Positions 21,761-33,494 of a stretch of DNA of 64,000 nucleotides are shown one piece after another. Within the stretch, counting starts at the first letter, position 1; each line of letters starts with the position of its first letter. The translations under genes were made by a program, and so were the position numbers. The notes beneath the pieces were generated by a model. The model did not search any database. It was not told where the DNA came from and saw nothing but the letters and a program-made list of their open reading frames with translations. This DNA comes from Breviolum minutum Mf 1.05b.01 (Eukaryota > Sar > Dinophyceae > Suessiales > Symbiodiniaceae), in the NCBI GenBank assembly GCA_000507305.1, contig DF240180.1, positions 62,001-126,000 of the forward strand, written 5' to 3'.

Positions 21761-24515
21761 CATAGTTATCTCTGTATTTTAAACTATATGTATACTGTAT
21801 ACTCGCAGGAGTTGCCGACCCAATCTTAATATCCATGATATGTTAACTGTCCAGGGTGTGATGGTGATGATTACCATGGTAGAATCCGGATCAAGCAACA
21901 CTACAAAAATATCCATGCAAGTGGTTTTGTGAAAAATCCCCACATCTGCAAGGCAAAACCTTGCAACCCAAACCCACCTGCTTGGAACGCAATCAGGATT
22001 CCTTAGCAGATCACATAGGGTTATCCAGAAGATACCTGTGTTGCCCCGTTAAACTACCTTCAAAAAAAGAAGCAATGTCTTCTCCCCCAGAACCCAAAAT
22101 CTCGCCGTGGTAACCTGTGGAAAAAAAATGACGTAGGTAAAAATGGGTCCACGACGTGAAACAAACGGTTACCGGGGTTGGAAACTGGTGGGTTTTTTTC
22201 CAATGGATTCCTTGAAAACATGAATTTTGACGGGTTTAACGTTGCTTTTCATTACCGGACTTGGGTTCCTTTCCTTGTCCCACGATGCTAGTGGTAAAAA
22301 GGTGAAGATTAAAAATAAGGAGCCTGGAAAATCATCAAAATTTAGAATTGAAATGATGAAAAACTTTTAGATGATTGCATTTGTGGGATAGGAGTTCTTT
22401 TAAAGTTTAATAAGAGATCATGTTAAAACCGAAAGAAAACATGTCACAGTGTCGCAGTGAAAGTGTTGGTTAAGTTATGCTGGATGCTTTGGCGAGTCAA
22501 GGGCTGGCCCTTGACGTCGAGCTAAGAGCCAGCGAAATGGATCACGTGCCCATCCGAAATTTCTCAACAGAAAAGCAGTTTTTTCACGAACCCTTCTGGG
22601 AGGGTTCAACCATCATGATATCACATTCAGCTACTATGACAAAATAATCGTAAAGTAAAGATTTCTGCTGCGTTACGAAGAGGTAGACGTTTTTGGGTTT
22701 GGGTAGGAAAAACGTAGCCATCGCCATCTACTTTGATGATTTGCAAAAAGGTGGATGTTGAGGTGGATTAAACGTCACAAAAATACTACCCAGGTAGGGG
22801 TCATCATATTACCAACCCAAACTCCGCTGAAACGGTGGTATGCAGAAAAAACAGGTGGCAAATCCCTCAAAATGATCCATAAATTTTGCATCAAGTTTGA
22901 TTCCGTCAAAATGGGTGGCATCTAATGATCCCTGGAACGGTTCCATGGGTGTTTTAGTGTTTGGTTGGATGATTGGATGGGCCGGCAGTTTTAGAGTTTG
23001 GTTGGATCTTTGCCCAAAAAAACAACAAACAACCTGGAAACCAAAAAAAACGGGAAAAAAACAGGGGGCCAACCTGAAAAAAACGGGAATTAAACACTTA
23101 AAGTGTCAAGTGTCAAGTATCACTTTTTCGTGGCAAAATTCTTTGACAAAATCCCATGACTTTCATAAACCTAAAAAAAGAGCCGTTGAGGGCAAAGGAT
23201 TGCTGGTTCTTTGCGGAGAAGATGGTCGTCTTACATCTTACGTCCAGGATTCCAGTCACCACTCAAGGATGATTACATGTTATTACATTTCCAGGCTCGC
23301 GAATCCCGAACTGAGTAGAGGGTAGATCCAAGTAATATACATCTTCCTACTACTATAATTTGGGGTGGCACTTGATCACAAACTGCTGCAAAACATTGCA
23401 ATTCTTGATTCATGTTCAATTTCCCTGAAAAAAATCGCTCCCAAAAAAAAATCCCAGGTGTTTTTTCGAAAAAAATCGGAGGATCTCTCAATGTGGGACT
23501 TTACGTCAGTAAACACGTCCGTGGGACCCCCATTCCAACCATTCGCCTCATGGTCTGTGGCTCGCAGAGCTACCCAACCGCCTCCGGACGAATGATTTGC
23601 AAGAATCCACCACTGAAAAAAGCAAATTTGTAGATTTGGACCCTGAATCAAGCCACCAAACCCCTGGTTTCACCTGGATATTTAGATCCGGCGGATTGTA
23701 TCATCTGTGGCGGCCTTGTTTCCTTTAAAATGTTTTTTGGGGACAAATTTGCAACCTTGAAGACCTTGAAGTTTAACTTCAGTGGTGTGTGGGATTTTTG
23801 TTCCTAATTCTTGTATGGTTTTCGTGCATCCACCACCGGAAACAGTCACTCGGATGCGATTTTTTTGTTCAACCTGAAAATGGAGAGGTTTCTCCTAAGA
23901 AGCTTGGAGGAGATTTATGACCCATGAAACTTTTTGGGGAAAAATCCATGGTTTTTTTGGAGGTGGCTATCTATCAACTAAGTTTTGACGAAAGTGCTAG
24001 GCCTGTTTCAAGGGTAAACCCCGGTCACCATGTTGATTCCTAATGGCGTTCATTTCAACCATTATCTGGGGTTGTAGCCAAAAATTTGCGCAGGTTGCCA
24101 AGGACGGTACAGTAATTGCAAGCCGCGTGAAGGCACAATACTTTTGCCGGTTTCTGGTGGTGGTGGCCATAAAGTAACAGTGGGAAAAAAACACAAGAAT
24201 TGGTGAGGTTCATCTACGAATTCTCGAAAAAAATCAGGGAATGATAGAAATTTACCCTTTCTAAGCATCTAAGATACTAATGTTACTAATGTGAAAAGCC
24301 AACATTAGATGCTGGAAAAAGAACATGTTTCCATTGACATCTTTGTTTACAATGAGGTATTGAACTTTTTTTCATTACCTATAGTTTCATGGACCCCCAA
24401 AAGTTGCGTTTCACATGGAATCCATGTGATCATTTGAAGGAATCCCTATTGGCTGCGGTTTACATGGAAAACCTATCTGAGCTCGTGAACATGCCCGAAA
24501 TAAAAAACCTGCTGC
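21761..24515. other. long non-coding stretch
   Basis: Frames of up to 142 codons (plus, 22897-23325) exist but read as low-complexity lysine- and threonine-rich sequence without motifs. I found no paired element ends, so this is one of the longer MITE-poor yet non-coding stretches. Confidence 0.3.
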
Positions 24516-24680
24516 TAGGATCTCCCGTTGCGGAAGTTAGGATCAAGTGTTAGGATCAGTGGGTTATTTCACCCCAAATATATATACCCCATTTTTTAAG
24601 TAGGTGAAATTTACGCCATTGATCCTAAGCGTCATGTACTAACCATTTACTGTACTAATTTCCAACGGAACATCCAAGTG
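24516..24680. mobile_element. MITE-like element, family B
   Basis: The left end 'taggatctcccgttgcggaa' is diverged. The right end 'ttccaacggaacatccaagt' is typical. Internal 'gatcagtgggttatttcacc' matches 15622. Confidence 0.65.
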
Positions 24681-24995
24681 GTGATCTTCCATCACCATAT
24701 TTGTCCGACCTGATAAGGTTTCATTCAATTCAGAGCATATTATCTTATTAGCAAATCTTCGCTTGAAAATTGAAAATCCCCACCATTTTTGTTTGCCCAA
24801 ATTGGTTTGACATCATGGAAAATACCCCATCAATTTGGATCTACCCGAATCTACCCCCCGACCCAGGATCAGGATGGCAGTGACACATGAAAGTGCAATT
24901 TGGCATGACCGAAGTTTGACGAAACGTCGAGTCATTTTTATCCTGGTGAGGATTGCATCTTGAGTTACCAGAAACATCCCACAACAACCATGATC

Positions 24996-25100
24996 TACCC
25001 TCTGGTAAACTAACATAGCAATGGAATATCCACAGTTTCAATAGGAAACACAAGTTCAAAGGGTCCATTTTCCATTGCTATGTTAGTTTGCTGGAGTGTA
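24996..25100. mobile_element. MITE-like element, family K
   Basis: 'taccctctggtaaactaaca' faces 'tgttagtttgctggagtgta', with TA at both ends. 'tagcaatggaa' and 'ttccattgcta' extend the arms to about 30 bases. Confidence 0.85.
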
Positions 25101-25286
25101 CAACAACTTTCATAACACAAACAATTCAGCCCTCCTCTACATGGTGGTTTTTCACCCACCCATTTTAAGAAAAAATCTGCTGAGTCAAATTTTAGATCCT
25201 GAATCCCCAAGGATTTCCGGGGTCAGGTCGAAAATTCCCAAAAAAATAGTTGAAACCAGCCACCAAGCACCAGTCCTCCTCTTCAG

Positions 25287-25410
25287 GAATCCCCAAGGAA
25301 TCCCTATAAATCCCTAAGGAATCCCTAAGGAATCCCCAAGGAATCCCTAAGGAATCCCTATAAATCCCTAAGGAATCCCTAAGGAATCCTTAAGGAATCC
25401 CTAAGGAATC
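25287..25410. repeat. 11-bp minisatellite 'ggaatccctaa'
   Basis: About eleven copies of 'ggaatcccYaa', interrupted by two 'taaatccctaa' variants that lie about 60 bases apart, suggesting a higher-order unit. Confidence 0.9.
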
Positions 25411-25789
25411 AGATCCTCTGTTTGTTTCAAGATCGAATTTGTCCACCCACACCTTCCATGCTCGCCGGCGAAGGTGGACTGGCCTTGACCTGCGGCCGTT
25501 GGTCATGACGTTTTGGGGGTTCGCAGCCTCCGTTTTGATTTATTCAAACAAAGGCGGGGGATGACCTCAAACTGAAGCTTCAACATGGATTTTCAATTGA
25601 ATTTTGGGGTGATATCTAAGGTTTTGATGGCCCTACAAATTCCAAATTGTTGATGTGGAAAAAATCATTTTAGGGACAGGCAATTTTTGGGAGAGAGGTC
25701 TTTTTATGCAAAATGTTTGCAAAAAATGGTGGCTTTTCAGACAAGAAAGAGATGGAGCAATGTTATGATTTGGCTGGTTCGTGGCACAC
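25411..25789. other. non-coding stretch
   Basis: No element with paired ends and no convincing frame. Confidence 0.3.
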
Positions 25790-25878
25790 TAGATGGTGAT
25801 GGAATATCCCCATTTTCAATAGAAAATACATCTTCAAAGGGTCCATTTCCCATTGCTATGTTAGTTTTCTGGAGGGTA
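25790..25878. mobile_element. MITE-like element, family K, left end lost
   Basis: The right arm 'ccattgctatgttagttttc' with 'tggagggta' is intact. The left arm keeps only 'gatggaatatccccattttc', which matches the interior at 24996. Confidence 0.65.
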
Positions 25879-26349
25879 CTATCTAGATACCAGCGAAACG
25901 TCAAAAACGTTGGTTCCGCATGATGTACTTCCTAAGTTACCATTTTGCTCCCCGAGACCACTCAAGAACTATATATACGGAAAGATCTCGAAGAATTCGT
26001 GTTTTTTGGGAGGGACATGTTTTTTTCAATGATTTTCTGCGCCTTTGGGTGTGTGTCAGGGCATTTTTTGGGAATCACTAAAATTCATGTGCAAATCTGG
26101 GTCGATGTACTGTGAACGTTGGAGATTGCATGTGATGGTAACCACCCTCCAAAGCTACTGTGTTTCCAGGCCAAATATGCACTTGGCACTGCCACTGTCA
26201 CGTGATGTCCCTTGGCCACCCGAAACAAACTGGCCTCAGTGTGCAACGTTGCAACCCAACACCCAACCAAACGGGTCGGACCCGAATGGTGGGGATGGAG
26301 CGTTTTCAGTTGAAGATTTCTTGGGTTGATGCGTATCCACCCTGGACAT

Positions 26350-26445
26350 CTATCCATGTTGAACCTAAAAATCACCCAATTGAAAAGGGAAACCATCTGA
26401 ACCAAACCTTCACGACTTGGTTTCTGGCGGTTAATTTTCCAATTT
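26350..26445. mobile_element. family E-like remnant
   Basis: 'tgaacctaaaaatcacccaa' and 'ccatctgaaccaaaccttc' match the interiors at 35455 and, inverted, 51123. The outer termini are not recognisable. Confidence 0.4.
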
Positions 26446-26559
26446 TGTAAAACGGAGAAATTGAAAATCCCTTGTGGGTCTATTTTCAGAATCCCCATGT
26501 AACTAGGCAGATTATTTCTACCATCAAGGTATGAAGGGTCGGTGCTTAACCCACCTCGT

Positions 26560-26753
26560 CTGTTGCTCATTTGCTCATCACTAAGATTATCCAGGACCCT
26601 TTCCTGAAGCCCATCTTTAAAGCGAAACTTGTCTCCACTTCCCATGATTTCGGGAGATTTGGGGAAAAAAACCTGCAGACGATCCGAAATCTCTGTGCCA
26701 TTACTTTCAACCCTGGAAGTCCAACCATGATTTTTTTGTAGTTTGGTTTCCAA
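26560..26753 (-). other. protein-like frame, unrecognised
   Basis: The first third of a 222-codon minus-strand frame (26085-26753) has balanced, protein-like composition, for example 'GSGDKFRFKDGLQERVLDNL'. Its later part runs into the family E-like remnant, so any real coding region would be confined to this segment. It may be a gene fragment or chance. Confidence 0.2.
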
Positions 26754-27059
26754 AGCACTATGGTTTTATTAGGGGGTTATAATCATCCAAAAGGAACCAC
26801 AATTTTGAAAATGGTGGTTGACTTCCAGGGTGCAGGAACCATCACTAGAATCTAGTCAAGCACAACATCATGTTTCTGCAAGCCAAAACTGGTGGATGAT
26901 GGTATATCTGTGGGTGGTCCGGGTAATATCCGAACTTTCCGTTCAAACATCTATTTAATATATTTTGCGGGTACGTTACTATATATATATACATCTTTAA
27001 GTACATAATCATAATCAATCAAAACTGCTGAAACAATTTTTTTAAAGCTGGAAGTCTTC
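26754..27059. other. non-coding stretch
   Basis: Includes a short 'tatatatatata' run near 26982. Nothing else noted. Confidence 0.3.
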
Positions 27060-27860
27060 CCCCAACATGGGGTGATCAAGCAATGGTAGGCTGGTAATCT
27101 AACTAATTAAAAGAAAAATGCCTGCGCTAGCCATCACTGATCGTTTACTTGGATTGGGCTTGTTTGATGCTTGGAAAAAAACAAACATTATCCAATAATT
27201 GTTCAAACAATTACATTATGAATGGTTACATCTTCAGTGATTTCGAAAAATATAATATTGATATGGTATCATTGCATCAATAATTGTCATTGTTGTAACT
27301 TGGCAAGTTAGGAAAAAATGGCCAGACATGAAAAAACACTAAATTGAAAATAAAAATTCATTAGATTTTAATCTGGTAGAAGCTATGAATGGTAAAGAAA
27401 TTTTGCCAACCAAAAAAAAAATGTTCATGGTGGATTTGTTGAAAATATCGAAGGCAATCAATTTGAAATGTATTTAAACCCACGATTACATGATAATAAA
27501 TTTGATTAAGTACTGAATATGAAGATTATAATAAAGAACAAAAAGTACTGGAAATAGTACAACAGAAATTGAACCTGATTTTCTCATGTTGATGTTAACG
27601 TTTCATTCAAAAGGAGCTTTGTGTTTTCAATCAAAAAGAAATAACTAAATAGATTGGAAATCATTTTTCCAAAAAAAAAAGTAGTATTCATGATAAGAAA
27701 GAATTATTTGAATGGCTTGGCCATTAATGATGTTAATTATGAAAACACAAATTATTGTATTAAAGATGAAAATTAATTACATCAATCATTGAACAAAATA
27801 TAAAGAAATACATATAATACCTCACAAAATAACAAATGAAAAAAAGTTACATTTGTTTAT
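27060..27860. other. AT-rich island with possible decayed coding sequence
   Basis: This 0.8-kb block is far more AT-rich than its surroundings and contains no MITE. Plus-strand pieces read like AT-rich protein: near 27420-27510 'HGGFVENIEGNQFEMYLNPR' ends at a TAA, and a shifted frame continues 'EYEDYNKEQKVLEIVQQKLN'. The frame changes mean no intact gene. Foreign DNA (organelle, bacterial, viral or other) or simply a local composition shift are all possible; I recognise no family. Confidence 0.4.
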
Positions 27861-27947
27861 TGCCACAGGTCTCTGTCTGACCTCGTTCTAGGCACCGAAA
27901 CTCGCCAACGCCATCACAAGATAATCATTCTCATAAGAACTTGCCAA

Positions 27948-28444
27948 TCACAAGTCTTGTTCTAAACAAGAGGTGTGAAGCTTGAAATTTCGGGTGGGAA
28001 AGCTCACCCTCGCCTGCACTTGTCTGTGATAGGCTAGGCGAAAGCCTTTCAAAGCTGCTGTAAGGGCAGCTGAGCTTATGGCCCTGGCGCCAAGATCTTG
28101 CCACAAAGAATGGTTCGAGAACTCTTCGTATCGCGCAACCAAGCGATACGCCACATGTCCGCTCCGCAAAGCTCGGCTGGTGATCCAAATGACCAAGAGT
28201 TGTTCCAGCGAGGCGAAGGTGCGTTGATTCAAGAAATTGCCAGAAGAAATGCAAGAATACTGGCATCTTCCCGCGGACGAATGGCTTTATTCCTGAGGCC
28301 AGCCACGGGTGTTTCGCACAAACCTCCCATCTTGGAGAAGGAATCATCATACTCGAGTATGTGAAGCTCCAGGGCGGACCGTGCAAGGTTTTCAGGGCGT
28401 GTGCCACCCTCACTATCAGCCATCCGTGCCCAACTGACACTCAC
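27948..28444 (-). pseudogene. frameshifted protein-coding segment, unrecognised
   Basis: A minus-strand frame opens at 28444 (MSVSWARMADSEGG) and reads 'NLARSALELHILEYDDSF' to 'EDASILAFLLAIS', where it stops near 28229. A neighbouring frame takes over at once with 'NQRTFASLEQLLVIWITSRA', then 'YRLVARYEEFSNHSLWQDL' and 'AISSAALTAALKGF'. The two pieces together give about 165 codons of protein-like, leucine- and alanine-rich sequence, so a one-base indel is the simplest reading. No motif was recognised. It abuts the AT-rich island, and composition changes sharply at the border near 27860. Confidence 0.45.
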
Positions 28445-29402
28445 AGGTTGAGTCCATAGAAGTTTTTATGAATCACTTGATGGGATTCCACTGTCACAAA
28501 ACCACTTTGAAGATACTCCTAACTGATATAAACCGCATCTTGAAACACAACACAAACAAAAAAAAACAGCCTGAGCATAATCAAGAAACGTCTTTCCAAT
28601 AGAGTTTGGAAGCAAGGTAGTCACTGGACATGCAGTACTCCTACTGAATAGCCATCACTTTGCCATCATCCCGTTCATGCACTTCCTTCTTCACGAGGAT
28701 AATTCCAACAGGACTGAATTAGGAAGCCGCGTCAAAGGTCACTAGTGAGCCAGGAAAAAAATGGACTCCTACTTTCTCATGAAATACTGGTTGGTTAAAA
28801 ACGGGATCCTTATTTCATGGCTTATGAAATAGTCCCTGAAACTAACAGTTCGCACCTGCCAGGAAGCCATCCCCAGATTTCAGGGGGTCATTGCGAAAAA
28901 TGACACCAAACCCAAACTTCATGCATGATTTCTGAGGGAAATCCCCCTCAAGATTGTCCTACAATTGCTGATTCTTTGATCCCTCTAAAATGGCGTCCCG
29001 TTTAATGATCGCATTTGGAGGTACAATGGAGGTACTTTTGTTATCCCTGTCATCCTGCCCGTCTCAGGCGTCCCAACGCCATGTTTCAATGCCGCCTGAA
29101 TTCATGGAACTGGGCAGGGGTCAATGCCAATCCCAGATACTCCAGGTACGGAAAAAAATGTCCTACATTTACAACAAAATTGACCAAATGTAGCCCTGGA
29201 AGTCAAAGATCATTAAAAAATAGTCCCCTGGAATTGTTGATTGTCAATCCCTACTAAAATAATGGTCTTTTCCAAAAGACTATTTACAGTAATGGTCTTT
29301 GGACCAGGGTGTAGGTAAATATACCATACATTGAGCCTTTGGGAATGCATTCAGATATAAAAGTAGACAGTAAGAATATCGTACGTGCGTGCTTGAAGAG
29401 GA
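28445..29402. other. non-coding stretch with repeat pieces
   Basis: 'ggttggttaaaaacgggatc' plus 'ttatttcatggcttatgaaat' at 28790-28832 is a family M core. It is followed by a family D left end ('ccctgaaactaacagttcgc') at 28836 with no right partner. Confidence 0.4.
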
Positions 29403-29514
29403 TACACCCCTAAAGTTTAAGATAGCCCCCCTGAAAAATGAAGGAAAATGAAGGTCGTTCCTTGTGGGATAGCTCATTTTCAAGGGCCATGGGGAACTTC
29501 CAGGGAGTATACCA
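29403..29514. mobile_element. MITE-like element, family D, diverged
   Basis: 'acacccctaaagtttaagat' and 'aacttccagggagtata' are imperfect inverted ends. 'ccctgaaaaatga' and 'cattttcaaggg' pair inside. Confidence 0.5.
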
Positions 29515-29846
29515 AACGAGTAGAGTCTGCTTGGAAATGTCAAAACCACACTAGGGGGACACACCAAGAGCGCCTGGAAATGCGTTCATCTCAGGGAAAA
29601 ACTTGCTGGATGTTCAACCGTGAACCGCTTGCTTTTGATCCTACAACCCCGTTAGATAGTTCACCTAAAAAAAGTTTGCCACGTTTTCGGATCCCTTTTT
29701 TTTTCCTACAATGATCATAGCATCTTCCAATCGCTCCTGGCCAGTCGCCGGGAAGCTGCGAACAGCTATCAAAAGGGGTAGCACTCAACCATGTGGACCC
29801 AAATCTCAAGGAATCATTCAACATCACTCATCACCCCCTTCCCACC

Positions 29847-29961
29847 AATGTTGATGGTTCAGAAATCGGGCGAGAAAACCACCTGGGATGTATAAAACCT
29901 TGTACAGAACGGGAAAAACTACATAATATCAACTGGTGCGGGACTTCCTCCATCAACAGTA
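29847..29961. mobile_element. MITE-like element, family A
   Basis: 'aatgttgatggttcagaaat' at the left, 'cctccatcaacagta' at the right. The interior has 'accacctgggatgtataaaa' and 'tcaactggtgcggga'. Confidence 0.75.
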
Positions 29962-30673
29962 CCACCCTCAGGGAAAATACTTCAAAAAACCGTAGAGTGC
30001 TCTGCTTTCAATCCAAGGCATAAGCCATTTTCCCACCCGACTACCCGGTGCTTCGCCTGAAGCCAAAGCTCTGGTACCTGACAGCTAAAAAAAAAACTCG
30101 AAGCTTTGTCTTGTTGTAAGGTTGAGAAATTTTAGCTGCAAAAATTCAACCGAAAAAATCATGTTCATAAGTATTTTGTACATTAGAAAAACCCAAGGAC
30201 CCTCTATTTTTGAAGGTTGGGGGTGGCCCTCCAAAACAAGGGTCTAAACTTCACCAAAACGGTAAGGTCATTTGGGTTCCTGTTCCCCCAAAACAGCAAT
30301 TGATCGTGGATGGAAAATGATGATTTCCAACCATTTCCATTTAGTAAGGATTTGGTTCATCAATGTTCATCATCCAATTGATTGCCAACCATTTTGGAAG
30401 TTGGGATGTTTTTTTCGGTTCCAGGGATGAATAAAAATTGAGATTCTCAATACAGTTTTTCGGCCCGAAAAATCAAGCTGCCAAATTTCTGGAAAGCACC
30501 AATATCTAGATCTCTATCGGTACCATCTGTGGGCGGCGAACGTTTCCGGAAATGCTTTGGGGGACACATCTGCAACCTTTGAAGCAACCGGCAGTTCACC
30601 CACGAAAAGCTACCAAAAAAACCCAATTGGAAAGTACTGGATCGTCTTCCTTTGCCAGCATTTTTCAGGGGCT
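29962..30673. other. non-coding stretch
   Basis: No paired element ends and no frame worth noting. Confidence 0.3.
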
Positions 30674-30800
30674 ACACTCTCCAGTGGTTCGAGTACATAT
30701 CCCACCAAACAGGAAGTTCCGAAAATCATCGACTCAAAAGTTCCGAGTCATATGATGTTTGGGGATATGTGATGATACCCCCGGGGCCGGGTAGCTGAGC
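30674..30800. mobile_element. MITE-like element, family G, diverged ends
   Basis: The interior 'catatcccaccaaacaggaag', 'aatcatcgactcaaaagttc' and 'ggggatatgtgatgat' are family G markers. The termini ('acactctcc', 'ccggggccgggta') have drifted. Confidence 0.6.
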
Positions 30801-31196
30801 TAAACTTCAGGTGGGTGCATGGGATGTGCTTCATACTTTCTTGAGTGGGAAAAACAACAAAAACGACCTTCTCAAACCCCCACGACGGATCCATGGAAAA
30901 ATGGTAATTTTCACCTACATTTTTTGAGTTGATTATGATGATTCCATGGGAATGTTGTGAATTGTTGATTCAACACTGATGAGGTAGAAAAACATTTCAA
31001 AAAAAAAATAACTAATATCTATGGTAAATGTAGGTAAACATATAGCAGCTAACATGGATCCTATGAGGAAAGGTGGGACCTTTTTGAAAAAAAAAAAGTG
31101 CTCCGGCTAGGAGCCGATGGTGAAACGAAACACAGGAAACACAGAAAGAAAAAAACATGGCAGGCTGGAAAATCATGAAATGTGGAAAATCGGAAA

Positions 31197-31301
31197 TACA
31201 CCCTGGAAGATTAACATGGAACATTCAAATCACCCATTTAGAAAGGAAAATGATTGTCCCAACCTCTATGATTATGTTCCATGTTAATCTTCCAGGGTGT
31301 A
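31197..31301. mobile_element. MITE-like element, family E, well preserved
   Basis: 'tacaccctggaagattaaca' and 'tgttaatcttccagggtgta' are exact inverted copies, extended by 'tggaac' and 'gttcca'. TA on both sides. It is flanked by 'ggcaggctggaaaatcatga' (31160) and 'ggatgttccagctagccatg' (31319), which look like arms of a family K-like element, so it may have inserted into one. Confidence 0.85.
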
Positions 31302-31809
31302 CATCGACTCATTCATGGTGGATGTTCCAGCTAGCCATGTTAGTTTTTTTGGTTTTTTTTTTTGGGGGGGGGGGGTAGGGGGTATTTTCTGCTTTTAGGG
31401 GCGTTTTGTGAATTTTCCTGTACTGTTTCATTGGGGCGAGGGCCCATTTTAAACAAGAAAGTCTCACTTTTTTTAGGGTTACACCCTCCAAACAAAAACA
31501 GACAGGAGTTTAATAATCCTGGGTTGACAAGGATATCAACAAAATACCACCTACCAAACTAGTCACGGATTTTTTCGGGATCCTTGAAGTATTCATTCTC
31601 CCAAATGCTTTCTTTCAAAAACAAACGGAAAAAGGTAGAACTAGGATCATTCCCAAGGCTTTGCATTTTGCTAGGAATCAGCCAAAACACTGGGTTGGTA
31701 GCCCCTGATTTTGTAGTTATACCCCCTAAAACTCTCTACAAAATTCAGGACCATCGCATCCCATCACAAGCCAGCTCTCTACAAAATGAGGTGAACTGTC
31801 AGTTTCAGA
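31302..31809. other. non-coding stretch
   Basis: Contains a G homopolymer near 31364-31375. No gene or paired element. Confidence 0.3.
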
Positions 31810-31995
31810 GACTTGGAGGATGGGCTCCCAGGACGGACGGATACGTGGTTAATTTGCCCATGGTGATCGTTTTCGTTCCCTAAGTACATCGGGTCCCACG
31901 TGGGACCCCTTCCAAATGGCCGAACTTTTCATGGCTTACAAATGCGGGGTTATCCTCACACCAGCCTTACAAGTCCTGGGATGATCCTCCAAGTA
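31810..31995. mobile_element. MITE-like element, family C, long variant
   Basis: 'acttggaggatgggctccca' to 'ctgggatgatcctccaagta'. The interior includes an extra palindrome 'gggtcccacgtgggaccc'. Confidence 0.7.
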
Positions 31996-32015
31996 TATAA
32001 ACCTTCATTATATAT

Positions 32016-32121
32016 TACACTCTCTTGAACTAACAGTTCGCCCCTGAAAATCGCCCCCCTAAAAGGAAAGTAGTCTCCCGACCATCAATTTTCAGGGGCG
32101 ATGTTTGTTTCAGGGAGGGTA
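32016..32121. mobile_element. MITE-like element, family D
   Basis: 'tacactctcttgaactaaca' at the left and 'tgtttgtttcagggagggta' at the right; 'cgcccctgaaaat' and 'attttcaggggcg' are exact inverted inner arms. TA at both ends. Confidence 0.8.
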
Positions 32122-32596
32122 CCAACCCAAAATTACCATGCAAAATTGCTGCTTGTTATCCCCTCTTAATGACCCCTGGGGGTCCCAGGATTTTCTCCGC
32201 GCCTCTTCGAAGGTGAGGATGGAGAAGTCGTCCTTGGGGAAGCCACGGGAAAAATTCAACGAAAAATTCGACACCCACCCTGAGATTTAAGAAAAGATAT
32301 CCAAAAGGATGCTTGGGAAAATGTATCATATATAGATATATTATAGATATCCCTTCAAATGGAAAGTCATGTTGGGTATCTATCTTAAATTTCAGCGGTA
32401 TTTGACCAGAACTGGCTTCTTAATTGCCATCCACCTTTTCTCATTTTGCTGGTGGTTTTTGTATCAAAAATGGCATGCTCCCGGCTGCTGGAAAATCACC
32501 GTTTGCACCGGGCCAATGTCATCCCAGTTAAACGGAGCTGGAATTTTCATCAAATCATCTAAGAAGTCCATCATAAATCAACTTACAGAATGATGA

Positions 32597-32671
32597 TTTG
32601 GGTGTTTCCAAAAAGAAGGGTGGGAAAACCCCTATTTACATGGATGATTTGGGGGTACCACTATTTTCGGA
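32597..32671. mobile_element. MITE-like element, family L
   Basis: 'tttgggtgtttccaaaaag' and 'ggggtaccactattttcgga' correspond to the two ends seen at 11620. Its right end touches the next element. Confidence 0.55.
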
Positions 32672-32787
32672 AACCCCTGAAACTAACAGTTTGCACCTGA
32701 AAATGGATGGCAAAGGAATACTTTCTCGTTTCCTTTTGGGTTTCACCCTATTTTCAGGGGTGTTTGCTGTTAGTTTTAGGGAGCGTA
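32672..32787. mobile_element. MITE-like element, family D
   Basis: 'aacccctgaaactaacagtt' and 'ctgttagttttagggagcgta' are the ends; 'gcacctgaaaat' and 'attttcaggggtg' are the inner arms. Confidence 0.75.
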
Positions 32788-33180
32788 ATCCTTATAAATG
32801 GAAGGTAAGATTGCGAATCCTCAACTTCTGCAACTACTTCGGATTTTACAAATCGATCGAGGCCTGATGATCGAATCTCGAATTCCAAACAAATGGCTTA
32901 GTCACCAACAAGTTCAAAATTGAACTCATGATTCAAGGGGTCAATTTTAATGTATGTTCGCCCAATCAGAAGTGAACACCACCAAAATTTCGAAACATAA
33001 TTTCTGAAATTGTGTGTCTCAAACTTAGGGACAACACCTCCTTAAATAGGTCCCATGTAAGTAGTAAACCAACCTGCAACTTTTTTTGTCGTTCCATTTT
33101 GCAAACCCTCCAAAGTCGACCCGAAAGTTGCTCGCTCACATTGCTTTTGTAGGGAATGATGATTTAAACGACATATTAGG

Positions 33181-33219
33181 GATGATGATGATGATGAAGA
33201 TGATGATGATGATGATGAT

Positions 33220-33260
<41 letters not shown>

Positions 33261-33285
33261 AGATGACGATGAAGATGACGATGAA

Positions 33286-33356
<71 letters not shown>

Positions 33357-33393
33357 CGATGACGATGACGATGACGATGAAGATGACGATGAC

Positions 33394-33470
<77 letters not shown>

Positions 33471-33494
33471 TGATGATGATGATGATGATGATGA
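33181..33494. repeat. compound GAT/GAC/GAA trinucleotide array
   Basis: About 104 trinucleotides, nearly all GAT, GAC or GAA. Pure GAT blocks alternate with GATGAC and GATGAAGATGAC blocks, giving a higher-order pattern. All frames are open, so frames through it encode only runs such as poly-Ser, Met/Thr, Ile/Val or His/Arg and are not evidence of a gene. Confidence 0.97.

Noticed and set aside
22711..22725. 'cgtagccat', the start of the spliced leader
   Set aside because: Only nine bases match and the following sequence differs.
26085..26560. Downstream two thirds of the 222-codon minus frame
   Set aside because: It overlaps a family E-like remnant, so its openness does not show a gene.
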